Shown: positions 47,471 through 61,107, numbered from the stretch's first letter. The stretch is 64,000 nucleotides of DNA from Dasypus novemcinctus (GCF_030445035.2 NC_080682.1:31292770-31356769), one strand, 5' to 3'. A program made the numbers and translations. The notes: generated by a model not told the origin, from the letters alone.

Positions 47471-48247
47471 GAGGATCCCTCCTCTTTTGGTTAAATTTGT
47501 TACAATCTCATGGCTTTAGATGCTAGTAGGAAAGAATTCTTTTAGTATAGACCCAGATAATCTCTACCATATCCCCATAATCTTAATATTTGCAAATATT
47601 TCAAAGAAATTGGAAAATAATATTATTTGATTGTATATACTTGCATATTTATCTAAGCATGTGTATATTATGAGTTGAGTTTCTAAACATTTTAAAAATA
47701 TTTTTTCAGCACAAGATAAAATTTAAGCAAAGAGAAAACAAACACATAATATATATAAAAAAGAGAGAACAGAAGAATATATTCTTGAAAGTTTGTAAGT
47801 TCTAGCTGGAGTTTTACTTTACGACATTTTAAACAATAAAATTTTAAGTGAAAATCAGAATACACATGTGCTATGAGGGTATACAACTTAAAAAACATAA
47901 ATGCTCATTTTAGATTATAGAGTTCAGTCTAATTTTAATTTATAAGTTTGGAATTTTTTTGCATGATGAGTATATTATTGTATTTATGAAAAGTATAAAT
48001 TATGTTTCAATAACAGTTGAGATAAAGTAGAAAAAATGGAGGGATTTGTTCAATGGAGTTTGAAGAAAATGCTGTCAGAGAAGATAAGGTTACTGAGAAT
48101 ATAGCTATAAAACAAAAAGAAATAATAATAAAGAATATATTACTTGGTAATATCTTCCATCACAGGAATATGGTAGATGTGGTGATTCCTTGGAAAAATA
48201 CTAATGGGGAAATTAACAGCCATTAATATTGATAAGGGAAGGTTAAT
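47471..48247. other. AT-rich DNA, no feature recognised
   Basis: Open frames here are short and lack motifs. Confidence 0.4.
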
Positions 48248-48800
48248 TGTTTTAGTTGCTAATGGGCTGCCAAGTAATATAACAGGAATTGTTCAGCTTT
48301 TATAATGGGGATTTATAAGCACACAGGTCCAAGGCTGAGAAAAATGTCCAAATCAAGGCATCAGGACAAGTTTTCACCTGAAGATCAGCTGTCAGTGATC
48401 CTGGACTCCTGTCATGTGGCAGGGAACATGGTGGCATCTGCTGGGCTCTGCCTTCTCCTCTAGGCCCTTACTTTCAGCTTCTGGCTGCTCCATCTGTGAC
48501 TTGCTCCCTCATCTTCTGTAGGTTCCTCTCTGTTCCTCTGTGCTCCACAGATTGCAGGCTCTGGCTTCAGGAACCTCTTGCTCAGTCTCTGGGGGTTTCT
48601 TTCTGTATCTGCTGCCTTTGTTCTCTATATATTCATCTCCTTTATAGAAAGCTCTACTAAAAGTCTTAAGACTCACCCTGGGCTACACCTCAGTGAAATA
48701 ATCTAATCAAAGTGTCCCACAATCAGTAGGTGCACTCCCATGGGAATGGACCAGTTCAAGAATGTAATATTCTGGGGTCCACAAAAGACACAAACTACCA
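48248..48800 (-). repeat. MaLR-type LTR (minus)
   Basis: It starts TGTTTTAGTTGCTAATGGGCTGCC, the minus-strand start of this family. TTTTATAATGGGGATTTATAAG, the CTGGGCTACACCTCAG region and AATAATCTAATCAAAG follow, and it ends GTCCACAAAAGACACAAAC...CTACCA. No matching flanking pentamer was found. Confidence 0.62.
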
Positions 48801-50333
48801 TAGTCATAGTTTGTGTTCACTCTTTTTATAAGATTTGGGGGATGCATGCTGGAGTAGTCAGCATCCTTATCAAATAATAAACTGAGGCAATACTAGAGTT
48901 TCCCATTTATCTACAACTCATAGTTGATTATTCTTTCTACTGTTTTCTTTCCTCTGGTGTAGGCATTATGTGCTTTCTTTCCAGGCCAACTGAGTTTCGC
49001 ATAATTATTCCTCTAGCAAAATGGAAACTGGTCTTATCTTAGTTTCCAGATACACAAGGGGGGAGAAAAAGATGATTTGTTTGATATTAATATTAGGTCT
49101 TTGAACAAAGTTTTTTTAAAAAAGTTCAGTTTCACCTCAGTTAAATTACCCTAATGAGAATTTACAAACTCACAGAGGTACTGGAATAAAATTTCTGCCA
49201 AGTTAAATATTTCTTAGTTAAACTTGTTTGAAAATCAAACAAGAACCATCTATTATCTTTGTATTCATTTTCCCAAGAAGCTGTGATAAATATACAATGT
49301 GAGGATTGATAAAGAATATATGCCAACATGAATGTTGAAGATAAATTTCTTCTTTTCATGAAAATTGAAATAAAATTGGGATAAGGCCCTTGAATGTTCT
49401 ATACATTTTATAGAATCCATATATGTTAATTTCCACTTACTGTGTCATCTGCATAAGTGAATTCAAAGGAGAGCAACAAAAATTTCTTTTAATAATTTTT
49501 GAAAAGCTGAGAGGAAATAAATAAAGCAGAAGATGAGTGAGTTATATTCCAGGGAAGAATGGAAGAATACAAGAAAATCTTGAAACTCAGAGACCTAAGA
49601 TTCAACAGAAATCTCAAAAGCATACAGTTTTGTTTTTATTTTGTTTCCATTATGTCCAGTTCAGAAAGAATATGCGGCTCTGGCCCTAGCACACACCAAG
49701 TAAAAATACCCTGGGAGAGAGAAGTTAAAGTATTTAACAAGTGCACAAAAATAAACAAACAATATAAAGCTAAGTAGTCAATTCTAAGTGTCAAAACACT
49801 TAGAAGGTCGAGTATTCACTTTGTGGGCTACAATAATCAGTGAAATCTATCAAGAATTGGTAGTAGTTGAACAGATTCTGATGAATTAAGCAAAAATGAA
49901 GAATAAATGCATACAGAGTAAACTATACTGATTACTGGAGATTTCTGAGTATGTCCATGACATAAAAGGAGCAGTGTTTAGGGAATTTAAAGTAGCAAGT
50001 TATGGTGAGCAAACATTTTAGGACGATTGGTTAGGAAGAATCGAACAATTTATTGACACAAATCAAAAAGAAGACAATTTATCCATGTAGATATGAGATT
50101 GGATGAGCTTCTAACAATCCAAGTTAAACTAACTGATGCTATTCTCAAAAGCCAAATGACTCCTGAAAGCCAAATACATGGTTTTGTTGTTGTTTTTAAT
50201 TAAAGTTTGTACAATCATGCAGTAAGTACAATTCCCATATCCTCCTTCACATATGCAGTTTCCTTATTAACACTTTGCTCTAGTGTGATACGTTTGTAAA
50301 TATTTGTTTTTCTTATGTCTGAGATGATGTGTT
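48801..50333. other. AT-rich DNA, mostly unassigned
   Basis: No gene seen. 50175-50310 (TTAATTAAAGTTTGTACAATC, AATTCCCATATCCTCCTTC) resembles an old minus-strand L1 3' end. Confidence 0.35.
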
Positions 50334-50885
50334 TGTCAGCGGCGGCTAAAGAAAAAATGAAAATTCAAGCAGACCAGGGTTCAGGGGATCAGAGCAAATG
50401 CTACTGACAAGTTTATTATACCAAGTCATAGTATTTGTACAATTCCAAACAATGTTCTATTTAGCAAAAAGGTCCTAGCAACGCTATAATTAAAAACTTG
50501 GCAAACACTATGCACATTGATCTTAACATGTACCTACACAATGAGGAACACTGACTTCTTTCTGAGCCATTTATTTCCATGCCAACTGCAAACATTTCTG
50601 ATTAAAACAGTCATGTCAAGTATCCCAGAATGCTTTATGCTGGCTAATACTCCAACAGTGTTGAAGAACAGAGCCAATTGCTCTTGTTATTCCTTTAGTT
50701 GACTAAGAAATATAATCCTTCATTATAAAGTTAGAAGGATGGACCTTCCTTATCATCCCAATCAATTTAAAATATCTTCATAAATTCATAGTCTAAGTTC
50801 TCCCACTGGAGTTCAATATTCTAGGAATTTCTTCTCAGTACGGGCAGAACAATGAGTTGTCACCCAATTTTTCACTTCTGTTACA
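50334..50885 (-). repeat. Possible solo LTR related to ERV-B
   Basis: TGTCAGCGGCGGC, then GGGTTCAGGGGATCAGAGC, CTACTGACAAGTTTATTA and a TTATA-like sequence, is laid out like the left end of the ERV-B LTR (TGTCGGAGTCG..., GGGATCAGGGGATC, CAGACAAATTTATTAG). The right end (TTACA at about 50885) is a guess, and no target-site repeat is visible. Confidence 0.35.
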
Positions 50886-51936
50886 GAAGTGAGGAAATTG
50901 TGGTAATAATTAAGATCAGGTATTTGGAACATATTTTTTCACCAGAATTGTGAAACCAGCTTGAATGATAAAGGAATCAACAAGAAGAAACTGGCAGAGC
51001 CAAACTTTCATGTCTAGCTGCCATTACAAGACTTGGTTAACATTGATAGAATAAGTAAAATGATTCTAAAAGTTGAAAATTACCAGAAATCTGCAAAGTA
51101 TTTCTTTTTTATCTTATTTAATCTTCACAACAATGCTATGGATAAATTGTATTACTCTCAAAAAACATACAGCCTTCTTTCTGGTGAACTTATTTTTGAG
51201 GCATCAAGTACATATATAACATATATATGTTACTGTCAGTGAAATATGCCCAGACTCAATTTTATCAATGATTGTTAACATTAGAACAATGCCCAGATAG
51301 TTACTTTGATTTTTAAAAGTAAGGAAACGAAACACAAGAAAAATAAAACTAATTATAGCATGTATAAAATGTTTACAAATTTCAGATACATTTGGTGGTT
51401 TCTCTATTTTATAACCTTTACATTTAGGATATAGGGCAGAAAGTTACTCACATGCAATATTGCCAACATAACACATAAAACATAACACATATCATATATA
51501 TTTTTCTATTATTTTCATTCTGCTTCATTTATGTGGGAATGTACTAAATAACAATGGGACCAGCAAAGTGAGATCTAAATTATTTTTTTACCTTTAAAGG
51601 GGAAATTTTGCAATTCTAGTTGGGCATAATACCCAGCTGATGTTTGATAAAGCATACTGAGATAATGGTTACTTAAATACAATGTATTTATTATGCAATG
51701 CTAGTTTTCCTCTCAGTAGCCTAACATTTTTTCTAGTAGCTTAATTTTCAAAAACGGTATATAAAGCTTTGCAGGAAAGTTTTCCTGAATAAAAGAGCAA
51801 AATTATGTTTCCTTCAACTCATTATTCATTCTTCCATTATAACCTTCACCATGCAAGGAATGATATACATCACCATATTAAAGTATATCTCACAAGAATT
51901 CATTATTCATCTAATTTCAGGTGGCTACAAGCTGCT
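50886..51936. other. AT-rich DNA upstream of olfactory receptor pseudogene 2
   Basis: No gene or assignable repeat seen. A promoter for the receptor cannot be recognised. Confidence 0.35.
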
Positions 51937-52741
51937 CTGGATCACGGAAAATAATTTCACATAATTTATTCTTTTAGGACTTTCTCAGGAAAAAGAAGTA
52001 GAAGTTCTCTGTTTTTTGCTATTCTTACTTTGTTACATTGCAATTTTGACAGGAAATCTGCTCACCATGGTTTCCATCACCTGCAGCCCACTTATTAACC
52101 AGCCTATGTATTTCTTCCTGAGTCACCTCTCATTCTCAGACCTTTGCTACACCTCCACTGTGACCCCCAAGCTCATCATGGACTTTCCAGCAGAAAAAAA
52201 GACCATTTCCTATAATGGCTGCATGACACAGCTCTTTACTATGCACATCCTCACAGGGATGGCCTATGACCGCTACGTGGCCATCTGCAAGCCTCTGCAC
52301 TACACCACCCTCATGAGCAGGTGGAGGTGTAACATCATGATTGCTGCTTCCTGCGCTGGGGGATTCCTGCATTCCTTTGGCTAGTTTCTCCTCGCCATCT
52401 TCTTACCCTACTGTGGCCCCAATATGATAGATCACTACTTCTGTGATGTGTATCCCTTGCTGAAACTGGCCTGTGCTGACACAAGCAGAATTGGTCTCTT
52501 GGTCATTGCTAATTCAGGCCTATTGGGCCTGGTGATTTTTGTCGCCGTGTTGATATCTTATGCTGTGATCTTATACACTGTCAGGTCCTACTCTGTGGAG
52601 AATCGCCACAAAGCTCTTTCCACATGCGGTTCCCATATCACTTTGGTGGTCCTTTTTTTTGCTCCTTTACTCTTCATTTACATTCGACCAGTTACTACTT
52701 TACCAATAAGCAGAGTCTCTGGTAAGACCAAAAAGTCCTGA
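51937..52741 (+). pseudogene. Olfactory receptor pseudogene 2 (family 4-like)
   Basis: Most of the gene is in one frame. A probable mutated start (CTG at 51937, in the place of ATG before GATCACGG) is out of frame by one extra A. The N-terminus then meets TAA 51962-51964 just before [10 protein letters not shown]1 (GNLLTMVSI), [16 protein letters not shown] in TM2 and the loop are well kept. TM3 has lost about 9-10 codons, so TMHI joins directly to [21 protein letters not shown] 52382-52384 cuts TM4. [25 protein letters not shown]5, and [12 protein letters not shown] with TM6 follow in the same frame. After IYIRPVTT the sequence diverges and stops at 52739-52741, so TM7 with NPxIY is absent. 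Family 4 is inferred from the second-loop motif. Confidence 0.92.
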
Positions 52742-52744
52742 ATT

Positions 52745-55700
52745 TCACCACTCTTTCAATAACTCTGGCCTCCAAACCAGTCAGACATGTGTTATTGAAA
52801 AGCAAAACATCAATATAGATGTTGCTTTTATTTATACTCTTGTAATAAAAATTTTGAATTATTAAAACATCTGGGGCAGAAAATAATAGAAATAGCAATT
52901 ATTAACAAGGGAATTTCAACTGTAACTCCTTAATTTATGTACCACATTTCTTCCTTCATACCTTTTCAGGGACATCACTTCATTGTTTCTCCACTCTTCC
53001 TCTGTATAAGCAATTTTATCTCTCATTTAGATTATTGACATGAGCATAAAAACTGTTGGGGAAGTTTTTATGAGGTGAGTCTTTGAAACTTCCTATGTCC
53101 TGACAAGTACTTCCTTCCAGATTATTCACCTTGCATTGTGTGCTAAGATATTTAGCAATTCTGTAGATACAAAGGTTAATCCCAAGAAAATGCCAGTAAA
53201 GACAAGAATGTCTGTCCAAAGATTGCAAAGTGGATCGCAATAGATTGTGACACTAAAAATTGACCAGTATTGCCAGTTTTGCATCCTCTGGTAAATTCAT
53301 TTGGCATTCCTTACCAAACCATGACTATGTGATATTTGTGGGGTGTTTTTTGAACTGATTTAACTTTCCCCAATTCAGGATTTAAATAATTCTTTGTTAT
53401 GTGTTCATTTTATATTTATGTGAGAATCATGATTAATTCTCTTTTAAAATGCAACCTTTTAACAAAATAAACTTGTATTTTTCTTTTCTAAAACAAAACA
53501 AAAATCCTTGTTGTCCATATTTTCCCTTTCAATTTTCTCTGCCTATTTCTGATGTTTTTTCTTCCTATGGTCACTGTATCTAGTTTCTCTCATTCTTATT
53601 TCATTGAACATTTGCAAATAAGGTTTTCGCCTCTACCACTTCAATGAAGTTGTTTCGTCTTCATAAGTATGATAAAGGTATTTCATCTCAAAATTAGTAG
53701 CTTTGTCCCTCTGCAATTCATTGCATATATGATAACAGATCAAACTCTCTAAAATTTTGGTTCCTTTTGTTACATCCATACAGCACTTGCTTCTACACCT
53801 ATAACAAGCTTCCCTTAACTATTAGAGGTCTAAAACTCCTTTAACATTCTCTAAAATACTTCCAGATATCTCATCATTGACACTTAATTGGAATAGCCAG
53901 GAAACTGATTTTTTTTTAAATTTCTCCAAGCACTTCTTCAGAGAGTGAGCAACAGCACCTTGTATTCTCCGTGTTATTCATAATTTAGTCTAACAGTCAG
54001 TGCACAGACTGGATTTAGACAAAAGGCCAGGAAGGAGACAAAGTCCCATAATTTGGGGCAAATGGTAAATTAATATGTGCATTTCTAATATCAATGCCCC
54101 ACAGTTGAGCAGGTTAATTTATAAAACACATACATAGTGTGCAATAGGCTTTATCTTTTCTTTCTCTTTGCCTTTCCTTACATTGCTATGTGTACAGTAT
54201 ATATTTACCAAAATAAAACTGTGCTGAAGATTTAAAACTAGTATAAAATTGAAAGTTACTATAATTCATATCTAACTGATTGTCATTATTTGAGACTGAA
54301 AAGGGAAATAATAGTAATGATAGTGAATGTTTATTTGATGCTTACCACCTCTTAGAGGGCATTAACTCCCCTCACATGCAATTATTGCATTTTACATATA
54401 TTGACTCATATAACACTAACAAGGTCTCAATTTTTTTCTTAATAGTCCTGTTTTGGAAATGAGGGAACCAGACATGTTTGCAATAGGGGTAAATACTGAT
54501 TATACACTAATATTATTTTTAAGATATATTTTAATTATTTTCCTGCAATTCTGATATTAATAATAAAACTTTTATGTCCAAATTATTATTGGAGTTATCC
54601 TAGGAACATATTCCCATTTATGTTGCAATCCATGTTTTCTCACCCAAGAAATTTCTCTCAACACCAGCTTCTAAATTTTCTCCCATCTCTAGTACCATTT
54701 CTCAGAACCAGTCATATTTTCTTTCTCTTTTACTGTTCACATTATTCTCTCCTTCATCCATTAAGTTTATTCTACATTGATTTCCAGGATCCTGTGATAT
54801 TAAAGGTGTTCAAAGCCCATGACATTCCATGCTCTTAATTTTTCCTACATATATATTATCATTTATAGAGTAGCAAAAGATGAAAAGAGTAACAAATTTC
54901 TGCTGTGGTACATTCCCTTATTTTGTGCCTCCTATTCTTTTCATTTATATTTTTCTCTTTGCCTAAAATGCATGTCACTCATTTGATTCTTCTATCAATT
55001 TACTTTTCTCTAATCAACTCTAATTTGTTACACTGAATAGAAATGGTACTATTTTTCATCATGAATTTTCCAAAATCATAAAATGTCTGCTTCATTTTAA
55101 CATCTTATGAAGGATATCGATATAATCATGTGTTTCATTTTACTTAAATAATGGGAAGATACTATTTAAAACACTTGAAGAGATTGAAGGAAATAGGGAA
55201 AATGCACATCTCAAAGAAATTAAATCAATATTTTTATAGAGTAAAATACAATTTATATTATATATGAAAGCTAAATTTTTCTTTTTGAAAGTAACATTTG
55301 TTTCTTATGGGTTTGTTGGATTTTTACTTATTAGGAGATTATCTTATTAGGTAATTTCCATAATTCTGAATCAAAGATGGTATTCAGTGTTTGAATGCAG
55401 TAAGAATAAATGTTTAACTACAGTGATGAAGAATAATGAATTTTACCATGCATTAAGACTATGTGCTATATGGGTCGTGGTTGTTGGACTTCCCTGCTTT
55501 CTCTGTAGATGGGAGTAGTCTCTAACGATTTTTGAAATTCAAATGAAATAAAATCAGCTTTGTCATTTATGTTAAAAAATGTGTTGCTTTTTTTTTCCTA
55601 TCCAAAAGTTGTATATCTAATGTTCTTAATTTCCATGTGGCATTTAAAGTGGATTATTTGGGAGATTATAAAATTTGGCTGCTTCTGAAAACAGATATCT

Positions 55701-57539
55701 TAACCTGGGTTTCCTAAGAAATAGAAACTGAGTCAAAGTTTATGAGTTATAATTCAATGGTGAAATAAAATGAAAATAAGTCAGCGAAGAAGAGATAATA
55801 TAATAGTGTGCATTTTTAAACTGGCCTCTGTACGGTGTCAAGGACATATGTTCCCTCCATCTTGCTGGACTGTCTTCTGAGCAACTGTATAAACTACTGT
55901 ATCTCATACAATTCCTTTGGGAAGAGAAGATAGACAAATTTTCCATGTTTCTATATATCAGAGTGGTCTCTTTAGGCATTAATTCCCCTCACACCTATAC
56001 TGTACATGCATGCAGGGCACTAAGCATGAGTATCTCACTTACGTTAACAAAGATACAATGAAAGCAAATGATGAGGTCTTGGGATTTGCAATGACTATGG
56101 ATCCTGGATGGACAGGGTGAAACATACAAACATAAAGATTGTGATGTTGCCTGATTTCTGTTGATGGCTCCAAAGCTGACATAAAGGAAATTGTTGCTAC
56201 GTTTGGTCTACTGCAAATTAAGGAATGATATGGAAGCCATAGCTCTTCTCTTGGATTTCCGATATTCAGAAGCCAAAAGCAGATGTTGCAAATCAGATCT
56301 AGAATTCTGGTTATGAGGGAAGCAAGGCTTTAGTTTTTAGAGACTCTTATGTCAATAACAGAGCCCTGGAAAATGGGATGCTGAAATCTGGGATAATGGC
56401 CTTTAAGGTTGAGTCTGAGAACTTTGAACACCCAAATTCCCCGATACCTCTGGGTAAACAGAATTATCTCCTTTCTCTGTTCTGGAAGAAAACAAATTCT
56501 ATTTGTCTGGAAGATGTGCAATAAATTCACCTGAATCTGTTTCCTTGAAAAAGGATACTTATTTTCTTAAGATTTGCTTTATTCTCATTATGCCTCATTG
56601 CTTCTAGGCCATTAACAAGGGTCAGGTCAGAGCACAACTCTAGGAGAGAGTCCATACTTTTCAAGTCTAAAAGTCCATACATTTCACTAGATTATGTTAG
56701 ATATTGTCCTATTTCCACATTTTGTGATTGATTAATCAATGAATATTAGTGGGTAAATAATATATATCTCAATTCTTATGTGTTTCCTAAATTTAAGATA
56801 ATTTTTTCGTACATTTGATTATTGTTTCACTATTTCCTTAAATTTAAGTTGATTTTCTCAAATTGCTCATTTGATTAGTGTTTCTCAGCTTTTAGAATTC
56901 CACTTATATGTTTATATTTATTCTTCTGTACAGCTCTTACACAAATTGTCTTTGTTTCTTAAACATCTGCAATGACTTCTAGGGGAATTTTCCAGATAAT
57001 TGTATAATTCACTATTTTTAAGTCCTTTAAAACATCATTGACTTCTATAATTTTAATTGGAAATGTATATATTAAATAAAATTATAATTGTGTGTTTGTT
57101 ATTATATATATATCTGTAACTGTATCTATAATCAAAATCCATATATATGTCTCTATCTATATGTAGAGAAAGATTCAAAATAAAACGAACTTTTTTATAC
57201 CACCAGACTTGTTAAAAAATAGAATATTGCCAACACCTTTGAAGTGACTTGAAAGTCTCTTCCCCAAAGTATCCCTTCCGTTTATTTCAAAGGTAGCTAA
57301 TTCTTGAATTACATGTTCATGCTCTCTTGTTTATTTTTACATTGAAGCATTAATACATGTATCTATATCCTGAAAAAATATATTGTCTAATTTTACCTGT
57401 TTTTGACCTTGAATCTTCTATGAATGACTTCTTTCTTTTAAAATTATAATTTTGAGTCTTATGCATAATAAGAATGTGTTTACTTCCTTCGTTTTTTCTG
57501 TATTTTTGTATGAAAACCTTATAATTTATCCATTCTTTA
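52745..57539. other. Long AT-rich intergenic stretch
   Basis: No gene seen on either strand. 55700-55960 (CCTGGGTTTCCTAAGAAATAG, CTTGCTGGACTGTCTTCTGAGC) has the look of an old LTR or DNA-element fragment but was not assigned. Around 57100-57160 there are short TATA/TATCTA-rich repeats. Confidence 0.35.
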
Positions 57540-58110
57540 TTTATTTTTAATTGTCTTTTTTTAAAGATTACAAAAAATTTACATTAAAAAAATATAAGAT
57601 GTTCCCATATACCCCACACCCCACCCCCCCTCCACTCCTCCCACATGAGCCACCTCTTTCATCATTATGGCATATTCATTGCATTTGGTGAATACATTTT
57701 GGAGCACTGCTGCACTGCATGGATTACAGTTTACATCATAGGAATGTACACTCTCCCGCATTCCATTCACTGGGTTATGGCAGGATATATATTTTCCAGC
57801 ATCTGTCCCTGCAATATCATTTAGGACAATTCCAAGTCCTGAAAATGCCCCCACATCACCTCTCTTCTTCCCTCTCCCTGCCCTAAGAAACTACTGTAGC
57901 CATTATCTCTACAACTGAAAGCAGGAGAATCACATCCATCAGCCATGTGGGATCTAAACACCTCTCAATTTAGAGATGGAGTAGACGTCACCATCCCATG
58001 GTCCACAGGATGGAGGAATAAAATATGGATTAGAGTGAACTTACAGGTATTGTACTATAGAACTATTGTGACTCTAGCTATGAAAGAAATTGTATCCATT
58101 TTCCTTTAAT
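57540..58110 (-). mobile_element. L1 3' end with 5' inversion (twin priming)
   Basis: 57548-57915 is a minus-orientation L1 3' end: T-rich, GATGTTCCCATATACCCC, TTCATCATTATGGCATATTC, CCAAGTCCTGAAAATGCCCC, and ending near TATCTCTACAAC. From about 57916 (GAAAGCAGGAG, CATGTGGGATCT, CTCTCAATTTAGAGATGGAG) the sequence is plus orientation and ends at AAATTGTATCCATT. That is the L1 position next to where the minus part ends. This is the inverted-5' arrangement also seen at 27891-29034. Confidence 0.7.
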
Positions 58111-58985
58111 TGAGCAATTGCACCCTACCATTTATTTTCCTTTCTTTATTTTTATTATTGTTGCTATTTGTGAATGCAAACAAGGCTGCTGTGAACATTG
58201 TTAAAATTATCACTTGGTGGAAATCTATGAAAGTATCTCATATATAAATAATACTTGAATTACTGAGTCATAAGAAATGCATATATTCAATTTAATATTT
58301 AATGCCTCTTTATACAGATGGTAAAGTTAACACTCTCACAAGCAGTAAATGAGTTTTCATTGATTCATATCTATGCCACCATGTGGTCATTTTGTTTGTT
58401 TGTTTTTATTGTTTTAATGTTACATTCAAAAGATATAAGAGGTTCCCATATACTCCCCACCCCATTTACCCCATTCCTCCCACATCAACAACCTCTTTCA
58501 ACATCATGGCACATTCATTGCATTTGGTGAATATATTTTGGAGCACTGCTACACCATATGGATAATGGCTTACATTGTGCTTTACACTCTCCCCCAGTCC
58601 ATCAAGTAGTCTTTTTTAACTTTAAATGTTGCTTGACTGATGAGGGTTAAATCGTTTTGCATTGTGATTTCAGTATTTCCCTGATTACCAACCGTATTTT
58701 CAGATGTTTACAGGTGATTTGGATTTTCTTTTCTGTAAAATGCCTGCTTTCAATTTTGATCATTTTTTCTAATGGATTCTTTGCTTCCTATATCATTGGG
58801 CTTATTTACATATTTTGGATATTAATGCTTTTAGGTCATAAGATTTATGTATAGCTTATTCCAGTTTAGGGATTTTTTCCACTTCTCTTTATGAAGTATT
58901 TTTAATAAACAAAGTTCTTAATTTGAAAAAGAAAAATCTCCACTTTTCTTTTACAGTCATCTTTTTGTTGCTGTTGTTAGGTCAA
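58111..58985 (-). repeat. Old L1 ORF2 3' region (minus), interrupted
   Basis: GGCTGCTGTGAACATTG, then (after an insert) GCATTGTGATTTCAGTATTTCC and CATATTTTGGATATTAATGC, are in the order expected for L1 ORF2 read in reverse. It is diverged. Confidence 0.6.
58398..58600 (-). repeat. Short L1 3' end inserted in old L1 (minus)
   Basis: TTTTATTGTTTTAATGTTACATTC leads into AAGAGGTTCCCATATACTCC, CATCATGGCACATTCATTGC and TTTACACTCTCCCCCAGTCC, so only the last 200 or so bases of L1 are present. Confidence 0.72.
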
Positions 58986-59119
58986 TAAAACTAGTAAAAA
59001 TAATTTATTGAGAAATGGGGAAAAAGAACAGAGCTTGCTGATAAATGAGAGCAAAGGAGAGAACTAGACCATTAGCAACACAGAAGATTCCTTCCTCCAG
59101 TCACCAGAAGTAACTGCTA

Positions 59120-59600
59120 TCCTGTCTTTTAATAACAGATTAGTTTTGACTATTTTCAACTTTATATACATGGAATAATAGAATATTTGCTTTCTCTTCT
59201 TTTGTTCAGCAACATAGTTGTGAGATTGTGAAATTTGTTCATATCATGGAAACAATGATTTCTTTCTTGCATTTTTGTATTTTATGTTTAAATACACCAC
59301 AATCCATTTATTTGTTCTACATTTGGGTTATTGCAAGTTTGAGGCTCTTCAAACAATGCTCTCAGAACTTTTTCTCTTTTGGTGAATCTATGTAGACATT
59401 TTTGTTAAATATATATGTATGATTGAATTTCTAAGGACAAAAGAGTACCATATGCTGGATTTTAGTCAATTATTTTCCTAATTGATAAATTGGTTATACC
59501 TTTTTTCATTTCATCAGTAATGCATATAATTTCTAATTCTCTAAATTCTTGCAAGCATTTGTTACATTTAGTCTATCTATCTGCTGGCTGATGCTTGAAA
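59120..59600 (-). repeat. Old L1 3' UTR-like sequence (minus)
   Basis: ACATGGAATAATAGAATATTTGC, then CATTTGGGTTATTGCAAGTTTG and AGTACCATATGCTGG, resemble old L1 sequence in reverse. Strongly diverged. Confidence 0.45.
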
Positions 59601-60089
59601 ATTAACCAATTACTCAAATAAAAGGAAACACGGAATATCAGCCTCACTTATGCATACTTTTCTCTTCTCTGACCTTGGCCACACAAGCCTTGGCTACTTT
59701 GTTAGCACTGTGATGCTTTAAAGAGTCATTCTATCTCCAAAGCATACCCCAGTTTTTCTAGATATCCTTGTTAAAAGGTCTGGTCAGGTACAAGTTATAA
59801 CAGCACAAGCCATGAATTTATGGAATGCTTTATTCATCATCTTGCCATTATAATATCACAGCACTGAGTCTGGTCAAGTATCTTATTTCACAGTAAAAGA
59901 AATGTGGCAGTGCATACAATATCAAGGAATACACTTTCCTTACCAGGTACCCATTGCTCTACAGTAACTTGTGTAACAGAATTGTGGAATACCTTACTAA
60001 ATATTAAAGATAACAACTTAAAAATCTGGAGCTTAATTTTTAAGGAAAATTGATTAGTATATAAGGCTGTTTCTTCCACAGCCAGAATA

Positions 60090-60520
60090 AACTGTTATGG
60101 GTATCAAAATATGGAAGTGCAAGTAGCTCCTTTTACTACCAAGCTAAAAATCCACTTAGAGAAATTTTTCTTCCTGTCCTACCATTTCTAGCTCAGCAAA
60201 TTTTTAGGTCTTAGATATAAACTGATTATGCTTTCATTAGGGAAAAAAGCAGTGATTTTGTTGAATTTGTAATTGGAAATACCACCTGGATGTTTTGGAC
60301 TCCTCATACCTCTATTAAACCAACGGAAAAGAAGGGGCAGTTTTCAGTGGTACTAATGACCAGGGGAAATTTGTTGGTTGCATCACAATGAGGGCGCAGA
60401 TAAACAATATCTTTAATCCACAGAAATCTCTAAAATATCTCTTAAAGATTTCAAGACAAATAGTAACAGATAATGGAAAAATAAAGCTTAAAATAAGTTA
60501 TAAAGATTAACTTAAGTCTC
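60090..60520 (+). repeat. Possible ERVL-type internal fragment
   Basis: CTCATACCTCTATTAAACC, AAAAGAAGGGGCAGTTTTCAGTGG and GGGGAAATTTGTTGGTTGCATCACAATGAGG are reminiscent of the 3' pol/dUTPase region of ERVL-related elements. It is heavily decayed with no open frame, and the call rests on memory of short motifs only. Confidence 0.35.
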
Positions 60521-61107
60521 ATGACCAATTATAGCGACAAGGACATTGAAGCAATTCATTTCTTGTTGTTTCTTAGATTTATATATGCATATATGTGTGT
60601 ATGTACATCTCATTCAAAAGAAACAGAAAAATGTTATTGTTTTATTAATGGATTCTAAAATGTATAGAACACTGTTGAAAAATGCTTAGCAGCCAATGGG
60701 GTTAAATGTTCCACTCATTTATCTACTGGTCTCTTCTCAAAATTTCACCTTTTTCATCTTTTTATTGTGTACTGGGACACAGATTCTGAAAACTATATTT
60801 CTGCTGTACCAGGCGGCATAATGTTCGTTTTTGCCAAAATTGATGCAAGAGAAAGGAAAAAGATTTCCTTATACTGCCAAAATAAAATGTTAAAATAAGA
60901 ATAAGGAAAACCAGATAAAGGAATATGAGGAGGATGGCGGACAATGAGCATGGGGAAAATAAATCAAAATTGACCAAACATGAAGAAGTCTGGACAATGC
61001 TAAAGACTGCACATTGCATATCACACCACTAGTTTTCATGCTTAGAGTTGAATCGATGCCTATTTCACAAGGCCCAGGGAGAAAATTGAAAATGCCTTTT
61101 ATATACA

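Noticed and set aside
52136-52372. 78-codon frame antisense to olfactory receptor pseudogene 2
   Set aside because: Shadow of the conserved receptor sequence on the other strand.
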